From contig CACXAG010000004.1 of assembly GCA_902765585.1 (NCBI GenBank), positions 1 to 36,589 on the forward strand: a stretch of DNA of 36,589 nucleotides. Direction: 5' to 3'. The DNA is from an uncultured Prevotellaceae bacterium. Its GTDB lineage: Bacteria > Bacteroidota > Bacteroidia > Bacteroidales > Bacteroidaceae. A model generated the notes under the pieces. The model saw only the letters and a list, made by a program, of their open reading frames with translations. It had not been told where the DNA came from and ran no database searches. A program made the translations under genes and the position numbers. Within the stretch, counting starts at the first letter, position 1. Each line of letters starts with the position of its first letter. Shown here piece after piece: positions 32,339 through 36,589 of the stretch.

Positions 32339-32812
32339 TTACTGGACAATTTTGAATCTCACGCGGAACGAATGCTCGTGTTCATCCCAGTTGGTACCCA
32401 GCATCTCGAAACGTCCGATCTGTGCCGTCGAGCGTACATGTTTGCCGATACAGGGGCACACGTCGTAGTCACCGATGCGCACCAGACGGATGGTTTCCGA
32501 GGCGTCGTCAGGCAGCCGGTCGAGGTCGATACCCTCTGGCAGACTGTACTTGTCGACGAAGTCAAAGGTCACGGGCAGGTCCTCGTCTATCAGCCGCTGC
32601 ATCTCGCGCTCTATCTCCCTCTCCTCCTGCCGGCTGGGCTTGTGGTCCAGGTGGAAACTCATCTTGCTCTTCTTGCGCTCGATGTGGGCATTGTAGCTGC
32701 GTTCACAGCCAAACAGCCGTATCATCGTCTGGTTCAGCAGATGCTCAGCGGTATGGGCAGGCGGAAACTCTTCCTTGTTATGCTCGTTCAGTACGTACTC
32801 GTCGTTAGCCAT
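32339..32812 (-). CDS. Threonyl/alanyl-tRNA synthetase SAD-domain protein (AlaX-like editing protein)
   Basis: A 157-residue stand-alone protein related to the editing domains of AlaRS and ThrRS. It has the metal-site motif AHTAEHLLNQTM and the second half CPCIGKHVRSTAQIG, so the four usual His/Cys ligands (HxxxH and CxxxH) are present. Such proteins remove wrongly attached amino acids (for instance Ser from tRNA-Ala), which is the likely role here; the tRNA and amino acid cannot be read from the sequence. I start at the ATG 32812; an earlier in-frame TTG lies in the repeat array just upstream. It follows the GH13 gene on the same strand with only 67 nt between, 63 of them heptanucleotide array D. 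Confidence 0.85.
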   Translation of the reverse strand: MANDEYVLNEHNKEEFPPAHTAEHLLNQTMIRLFGCERSYNAHIERKKSKMSFHLDHKPSRQEEREIEREMQRLIDEDLPVTFDFVDKYSLPEGIDLDRLPDDASETIRLVRIGDYDVCPCIGKHVRSTAQIGRFEMLGTNWDEHEHSFRVRFKIVQ

Positions 32813-32816
32813 ATCC

Positions 32817-32879
32817 TTCAACGTTCAATCTTCAATCTTCAACATTCGTCGTTCAACGTTCAATGTTCAACGTTCAACG
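32817..32879. repeat. Heptanucleotide array D
   Basis: Nine units in strict register: ttcaacg, ttcaatc, ttcaatc, ttcaaca, ttcgtcg, ttcaacg, ttcaatg, ttcaacg, ttcaacg. It fills all but 4 nt of the space between the start codon of the SAD-protein gene and the stop codon of the GH13 gene. Confidence 0.85.
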
Positions 32880-34535
32880 TTACAGTTTCACTTTCCACAC
32901 CCTGCCGTTCCGGGCTCCGACGGACATTCTGACGGAGCCGTCCTTCTTCAGTCGCATGGCCAGCCTCTCCTTGGTCAGCAGGTCGGTGGCAATGACGTTC
33001 TTCTCCGTCATCTGCAGGAACTCGAAGGCATGGGCAGGGATGTTGACATCGATGACGACATCGTGGTCTTCGAAGTTTGCCACCACCAGCAACAGCTCGT
33101 TGTCGGCCTTTCGCAGGAAGGCATACTGGCGCTCCAGGTGTCCGTTGACGTACATCAGGTCGAAGCTGGCACCTGCCGTGATGGCTTTCTCGCTACGGGC
33201 CAGGAGCATGGTCTTCTTGTGTATGTCATACAGCTGCTGCTCCGTCTCGGTCAGCTTGTTCTGGGCGGCACGGCAGAGCGTGTCGATGCTCCAGTAGTCG
33301 AAGATGGTGGTACGTCCGTCGTTGCCGCTGAAGCCCTCGCGGTCCATGCCGCGCTCGCCGTATTCCTCACCGGCATACAGCATGAAGGGGTTCTGCTGCA
33401 ACAGCAGCGACACCATCATGCCTGGCACGCCCCTGCGCCCGTCTGCAGCAAAGAAGTCGCTGGCAACGCGCTGCTCGTCGTGGTTCTCCAGGAAGTAGAG
33501 CATGTGGTCGCGGATGTCGTCCGTCTGCTGCCAGGCGTATGTGATAGCCGACGTCGGGGCATGGTGGCAGATGACGTTACGCATGGTGTCGTACATACCT
33601 ACCTTGTCGTAGAGCAAGTCGAAGCCGGAAGCCAGATAGTGACGGTATTCGAAGGGGTTATAGACCTCGCCCACGAAGATGATGTTCTTGAACTTCTTCT
33701 TCACCTTCTGCGTGGCGTATGACCAGAACTCGGCAGGCACCATCTCGGCCATGTCGCAGCGGAAACCGTCGACGCCCTTCTTCGCCCAGAACAGCAGGAT
33801 GTCAGTCATCTTGAGCCAGGTGTCGGGGATGGGGTCGAAATAGCCGATGCGCCCGGCATAGTAGTCGACGCCGTAGTTCAGCTTCACCGTCTCGTACCAG
33901 TCGTTCTGCCCCGGGGCATTGTCGAAGTGGTCGTTGCCCGTGGCCTTGGCAGGCATCTCCAGATAGGGCTCCGTTTCGCCCTTATAGAGGTCGAAATAGG
34001 GGGTGAATCGCTCTCCGGGACAGTAGTAGAAATTGTTCTGCGGGTCAAAGCCGTGCAGGGCATTGTCTGCCTCACCGAGGTCTTTTACACGTTTGGGCTT
34101 GCAGATGGACTTATACTGACGGGCCACGTGGTTGGGCACGAAGTCGATGATGACCTTCAGCCCGGCCTTGTGGGTGCGTTCCACCAGCTGCTCAAACTCC
34201 AGCATGCGCAGGTTGACATCCACAGCCAGGTCGGGGTCTACGTCATAGTAGTCGGTGATGGCGTATGGTGAACCGGCCTTGCCCTTCACCACAGCGGGGT
34301 GCTGGCGGGGAATGCCGTAGGCACTATAGTCCGTCTGCGTGGCATGACGGATGACACCTGTATACCACACATGGCTGACGCCCATCTGGGCAATGTCCTT
34401 CAGCACCTCCTGTGACAGGTCGGCAAACTTTCCACTACCGTTTTCGGCAATCGTGCCGCGCTCCCTGCGAGAGACGTTGCGATTGCCGAAAAGACGAGTG
34501 AATATCTGGTAAATGATAACCTTCTCCACGTTCAA
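32880..34535 (-). CDS. GH13 (alpha-amylase family) glycoside hydrolase, cytoplasmic
   Basis: A 551-residue enzyme of family GH13 acting on alpha-glucans or maltodextrins. No signal peptide. The TIM-barrel motifs are complete: VIIDFVPNHVARQ (region I), GVDGFRCDMAEMVP (II, nucleophile Asp261), IIFVGEVYNP (III, acid Glu290) and YFLENHDEQRVAS (IV, His352-Asp353). A C-terminal beta domain runs from about residue 470. The exact specificity is unknown. There is no ATG at the proper place: the usual start of this group (-KVIIYQIFTRLFGN) is preceded by in-frame TTG (34535) or GTG (34529), with a stop codon just upstream. The TTG lies inside heptanucleotide array E. The coding end touches array D. Confidence 0.9.
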   Translation of the reverse strand: MNVEKVIIYQIFTRLFGNRNVSRRERGTIAENGSGKFADLSQEVLKDIAQMGVSHVWYTGVIRHATQTDYSAYGIPRQHPAVVKGKAGSPYAITDYYDVDPDLAVDVNLRMLEFEQLVERTHKAGLKVIIDFVPNHVARQYKSICKPKRVKDLGEADNALHGFDPQNNFYYCPGERFTPYFDLYKGETEPYLEMPAKATGNDHFDNAPGQNDWYETVKLNYGVDYYAGRIGYFDPIPDTWLKMTDILLFWAKKGVDGFRCDMAEMVPAEFWSYATQKVKKKFKNIIFVGEVYNPFEYRHYLASGFDLLYDKVGMYDTMRNVICHHAPTSAITYAWQQTDDIRDHMLYFLENHDEQRVASDFFAADGRRGVPGMMVSLLLQQNPFMLYAGEEYGERGMDREGFSGNDGRTTIFDYWSIDTLCRAAQNKLTETEQQLYDIHKKTMLLARSEKAITAGASFDLMYVNGHLERQYAFLRKADNELLLVVANFEDHDVVIDVNIPAHAFEFLQMTEKNVIATDLLTKERLAMRLKKDGSVRMSVGARNGRVWKVKL

Positions 34536-34579
34536 CGATTAACCTTAAATGTTTAATCTTTAATGTTTAATCTTTAATC
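34531..34579. repeat. Heptanucleotide array E
   Basis: Seven units in register: ttcaacg, attaacc, ttaaatg, tttaatc, tttaatg, tttaatc, tttaatc. It covers the whole 38-nt space between fabD and the GH13 gene and includes the fabD stop codon and the likely TTG start of the GH13 gene. Confidence 0.75.
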
Positions 34580-35467
34580 TACCTGGATTCCGTGTGCAGA
34601 AACCTCGCGGTTGATCTTGCTAATCATACCCTGCAGGGCCTTGCCAGGACCGCACTCCGTGAAGTCGTCAGCACCGTCGGCAATCATGTTCTGCACAATC
34701 TGAGTCCACAGCACGCTGCTGGTCAGCTGGGCTATCAGGTTAGCCTTGATCTCAGCAGGATCGGTATGGGGCTTGCCATCCACGTTCTGGTAGACGGGAC
34801 ACTTCGGGGTCTTCACCTCCGTCTTCTCGATGGCGGCCTGCAGCTCGTCCTTGGCAGGCTGCATCAGCGGAGAGTGGAAGGCACCACCCACCTTCAGCGG
34901 CAGGGCACGCTTGGCACCAGCAGCCTTCAGCTGTTCGCAAGCCTCGTTGATGGCCTCTACATTACCCGAAATCACCAGCTGGCCGGGGTTGTTGTAGTTG
35001 GCACAAACCACCACGTTACCCTCGCGGTTGATGCTGGCACAAATCTCCTCCACTTTCTCATCAGGCAGACCGATGATGGCAGCCATCGTCGAAGGCTGGG
35101 CCTCGCAGGCCTTCTGCATAGCCATAGCACGGGCATACACCAGGCGCAGGCCGTCCTCGAACGACAAGGCACCGGCAGCCACCAGGGCCGAGAACTCACC
35201 CAGCGAGTGACCAGCCACCATCTCGGGCTTGAAGTCATCGCCCATGCAGATAGCCGAAATCACGCTGTGCAGGAAGACGGCAGGCTGCGTCACCTTCGTC
35301 TGCTTCAGGTCGTCGTCAGTACCATTGAACATAATATCGGTGATACTGTAGCCCAGTATCTCGTTTGCTTTGTCAAACAGCTCCTTGGCTGTCTCGTTGT
35401 TGTCATACAAGTCCTTGCCCATACCAACAAACTGGGCACCCTGTCCGGGAAAAACAAATGCTTTCAT
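34574..35467 (-). CDS. fabD: Malonyl-CoA:acyl carrier protein transacylase
   Basis: A 297-residue enzyme that loads malonate onto ACP for fatty acid synthesis. Family signature FVFPGQGAQFVGMG at the N-terminus, nucleophile Ser88 in VAGHSLGEFSALVAAGA, ARAMAMQKA, catalytic His198 in GGAFHSPLMQPA and the ending ECGPGKALQGMISKI. Length is normal. It has its own strong promoter and leads the row fabD, GH13 enzyme, SAD protein. No other fab genes are next to it. The stop codon TAA lies in heptanucleotide array E. Confidence 0.96.
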   Translation of the reverse strand: MKAFVFPGQGAQFVGMGKDLYDNNETAKELFDKANEILGYSITDIMFNGTDDDLKQTKVTQPAVFLHSVISAICMGDDFKPEMVAGHSLGEFSALVAAGALSFEDGLRLVYARAMAMQKACEAQPSTMAAIIGLPDEKVEEICASINREGNVVVCANYNNPGQLVISGNVEAINEACEQLKAAGAKRALPLKVGGAFHSPLMQPAKDELQAAIEKTEVKTPKCPVYQNVDGKPHTDPAEIKANLIAQLTSSVLWTQIVQNMIADGADDFTECGPGKALQGMISKINREVSAHGIQVD

Positions 35468-35524
35468 TGTTACGTTGATTCTTTTATTTAATTAAATAAT
35501 GTGTCTATGCTTTCTTAGCGGCTG

Positions 35525-35556
35525 CAAAGGTACAAAAAATCCACGACATAGCCAAA
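35525..35556 (-). promoter_or_regulatory. Promoter of fabD
   Basis: On the minus strand TTTG (35553-35556), 20-nt spacer, TACCTTTG (35525-35532). Leader of about 50 nt. Confidence 0.8.
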
Positions 35557-35580
35557 TATTTTCAAAAAACTACAATATTA

Positions 35581-35612
35581 TTTGGTTTATTCAGAAAAAT
35601 ACCTTACCTTTG
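35581..35612 (+). promoter_or_regulatory. Promoter of the tRNA-Ser transcript
   Basis: TTTG (35581-35584), 20-nt spacer, TACCTTTG (35605-35612). Predicted start near 35619, leaving a 5' leader of about 95 nt before the tRNA. Divergent from the fabD promoter. Confidence 0.75.
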
Positions 35613-35677
35613 CATCCGATTTTCAGAGGAAGACCGCTTGGAAGGTTCAATTTCAATTGACTTTCCTCACGCTCGAC

Positions 35678-35703
35678 AAAACGAGAGCTCGCTCTCTTTT
35701 GTT
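35678..35703 (+). other. Hairpin in the tRNA-Ser leader
   Basis: acaaaa, a bulged c, and gagag pair with ctctc and ttttgt around loop ctcg, just 11 nt before the tRNA. A looser stem (ggaaggttcaatt with aattgactttcc) precedes it. It may guide 5' processing or act as a weak terminator. Confidence 0.4.
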
Positions 35704-35714
35704 CTCGCTCATTC

Positions 35715-35805
35715 GGAAGGTTGGCAGAGTGATCGATCGCGCTGGACTCGAAATCCGGTATACCCCTTTCGGGTATCGGGGGTTTGAATCCCTCACCTTC
35801 CGCCA
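35715..35805 (+). tRNA. tRNA-Ser(CGA), CCA encoded
   Basis: The class II cloverleaf is complete. Acceptor ggaaggt pairs with accttcc, with discriminator g and encoded cca at 35803-35805. The anticodon arm is ctgga / tccgg with loop ctcgaaa, giving anticodon CGA, which reads UCG serine codons. A long variable arm (taccc/gggta) and the T arm with gtttgaatc are present. The long variable arm and the anticodon agree on serine. A terminator follows 29 nt later. Confidence 0.95.
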
Positions 35806-35833
35806 AAGGAGCCTCACTCTCCGCTGATTAATG

Positions 35834-35862
35834 AAAAGGGAACCCAACGGATTCCCTTTTTT
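35834..35862 (+). terminator. Rho-independent terminator of the tRNA-Ser transcript
   Basis: aaaagggaa (35834-35842) pairs with ttccctttt (35852-35860) around a 9-nt loop, with T residues to 35862. Confidence 0.85.
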
Positions 35863-35986
35863 CGTGCCTGTAAATCAATTACTTGCATTTTTAACCCATT
35901 GAAATGATATGAAAGTTTCTCGTATATGCAACTTTTCGCATTGTTCTTACGTCTAACAGATAGAAACTTTTAAAAAGAAAACGAAT

Positions 35987-36304
35987 ATGATACTATCAAC
36001 AACCCCACAAATTGAAGGTCACACAATCCGCGAGTACAAAGGTATTGTGACAGGTGAAACCATTATCGGTGCTAACATGTTCAAGGATCTGTTTGCCGGC
36101 ATCCGAGACATCGTAGGCGGACGTGCAGGTGCTTATGAGAAAGTGCTTGCCGAAGCCAAGGACACCTCCATACAGGAGATGATGCAGCGTGCTCAGGCCA
36201 TGGGAGCAAATGCCATCGTAGGCATCGACATCGACTACGAGACCGTCGGTGCTAACGGCTCGATGCTCATGGTAGCAACGAGTGGAACAGCAGTAGTTAT
36301 CTGA
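35987..36304 (+). CDS. YbjQ/UPF0145-family protein
   Basis: A 105-residue protein of the YbjQ (DUF74, heavy-metal-binding-like) family, full length. Typical parts are [59 protein letters not shown] and [18 protein letters not shown]. The fold forms small ring-shaped oligomers; the biochemical role is not known. The upstream 120 nt are AT-rich without a clear Bacteroidota promoter; a 9-bp inverted repeat (aaagtttct / agaaacttt) lies there. The next frame begins 3 nt after its stop, so a second gene was once cotranscribed. Confidence 0.9.
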   Translation: MILSTTPQIEGHTIREYKGIVTGETIIGANMFKDLFAGIRDIVGGRAGAYEKVLAEAKDTSIQEMMQRAQAMGANAIVGIDIDYETVGANGSMLMVATSGTAVVI

Positions 36305-36307
36305 AAA

Positions 36308-36405
36308 ATGAAAAAGTTTGTATTCTCTATCACGCTGCTTTTTGCGGCAGTCTTTGCTGTGGCTCAGCCCGTAGCAAGAGTTACAGACCTCTCTATGAAG
36401 TCTAG
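36308..36405 (+). pseudogene. Truncated gene for an exported protein
   Basis: ATG at 36308 gives a clear signal peptide (MKKFVFSITLLFAAVFAVAQ) and about eleven mature residues (PVARVTDLSMK). Then the frame enters a palindrome and continues as antisense of the AraC-family gene before stopping at 36553. Only the start of the original gene is left. Its place 3 nt after the YbjQ-family gene suggests an old two-gene operon. Confidence 0.6.
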
Positions 36406-36434
36406 GAACTCACGGGGTCTGTCCCCACGAGTTC
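36406..36434. repeat. Palindrome of the gggtctgtccc type, copy 2
   Basis: gaactcacgggg (36406-36417), loop tctgt, ccccacgagttc (36423-36434): 10 of 12 positions pair. The element lies exactly at the joint between the truncated exported-protein gene and the end of the AraC-family gene. A degenerate relative is at 7850-7877. Confidence 0.65.
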
Positions 36435-36441
36435 AAAAGAG

Positions 36442-36589
36442 TTATTCAAACGTCCCATTCTCGTATTCTTGCTGGAATTGTGTACACGTTTTGCCTGTGG
36501 CTTTCTTGAAGAACCGCATCAGATGTGAAGGCTCTGAGAAGTGGAAGTCGTAGGCAATCTCGCTGACCGTCTTGTGGCTGAACAACAGT
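36442..36589 (-). CDS. AraC-family transcriptional regulator, C-terminal end (continues beyond window)
   Basis: The minus strand encodes [34 protein letters not shown] and [17 protein letters not shown]. This is the second helix-turn-helix of an AraC/XylS regulator, with the pattern [20 protein letters not shown] followed by K-x-x-G-x-T-x-x-x-(F/Y)-R/Q. The N-terminal part lies outside the window, so the ligand domain is unknown. Transcription runs toward the palindrome. Confidence 0.85.
   Translation of the reverse strand, partial: LLFSHKTVSEIAYDFHFSEPSHLMRFFKKATGKTCTQFQQEYENGTFE

Noticed and set aside
32817..32879. CRISPR array
   Set aside because: Units are 7 nt with no spacers and no cas genes nearby.
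34592..35491. A 299-codon open frame on the plus strand opposite fabD
   Set aside because: A shadow of fabD; FabD motifs on the minus strand are complete.
35591..35847. Small minus-strand proteins containing GFKPPIPERG- or DSNPRYPKGV-like text
   Set aside because: They are the antisense translation of tRNA-Ser, a common false gene in databases.

Overview
The window looks like a chromosomal segment from the Bacteroidales, most likely a Prevotella-type organism (Prevotella, Segatella or Xylanibacter). The reasons are: many promoters of the Bacteroidota form TTTG, about 20 nt, TAnnTTTG; secreted C10 (streptopain-type) cysteine peptidases and BspA-type leucine-rich repeats with C-terminal tails like those of type IX secretion cargo; a fused aspartokinase-homoserine dehydrogenase followed by a phosphoglycerate-mutase-like proposed homoserine kinase; and the gene pair HU / RNase G with a 29-residue very basic protein between them.

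Layout. 1-430: an internally deleted N-acetylmuramoyl-L-alanine amidase with its terminator. 431-7416 (minus strand): an AT-rich accessory block of two C10 peptidases, a zinc-knuckle/tyrosine-phosphatase-like protein, a leucine-rich repeat protein and a lipoprotein. 7417-8924: mostly gene debris, with two further copies of a repeat that starts in the amidase 3' end, fragments of an amidase and a nitroreductase, a palindrome, a small locus between two convergent promoters, and one intact small HTH regulator with its own promoter inside a 21-bp inverted repeat. 8967-10415: two acetyltransferase-fold genes. 10459-11865 (minus): glucuronate isomerase. 12175-17943 (plus): HU protein, 29-aa basic protein, RNase G, family 2 glycosyltransferase, hybrid histidine kinase, membrane-anchored EEP-family hydrolase. 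18014-21531 (minus): infC-rpmI-rplT-thrS, with a structured, terminator-ended spacer between rplT and thrS. 21690-25013 (plus): two tandem acyl-CoA ligases. 25130-29750 (plus): thrA, proposed homoserine kinase, ispE. 29745-35467 (minus): Crp/Fnr regulator, lepA, tRNA-editing-type SAD protein, GH13 glycosidase, fabD. 35715-35805: tRNA-Ser(CGA). 35987-36589: a YbjQ-family gene, a truncated exported-protein gene, a palindrome, and the 3' end of an AraC-family gene.

The central part is housekeeping: translation (infC, rpmI, rplT, thrS, lepA, tRNA-Ser, the small basic protein), RNA decay, fatty acid metabolism (fabD, acyl-CoA ligases), and threonine and isoprenoid synthesis. The two ends are accessory and rearranged.

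The most unusual signal is a family of short tandem arrays with a strict 7-nt period but a different unit in each place (12513-12540, 28163-28252, 30384-30418, 32817-32879, 34531-34579). Some fill almost the whole space between two genes and run into their start or stop codons. One forms an inverted pair inside the coding sequence of the proposed homoserine kinase without breaking its frame. All calls come from reading the sequence; no database search was made.
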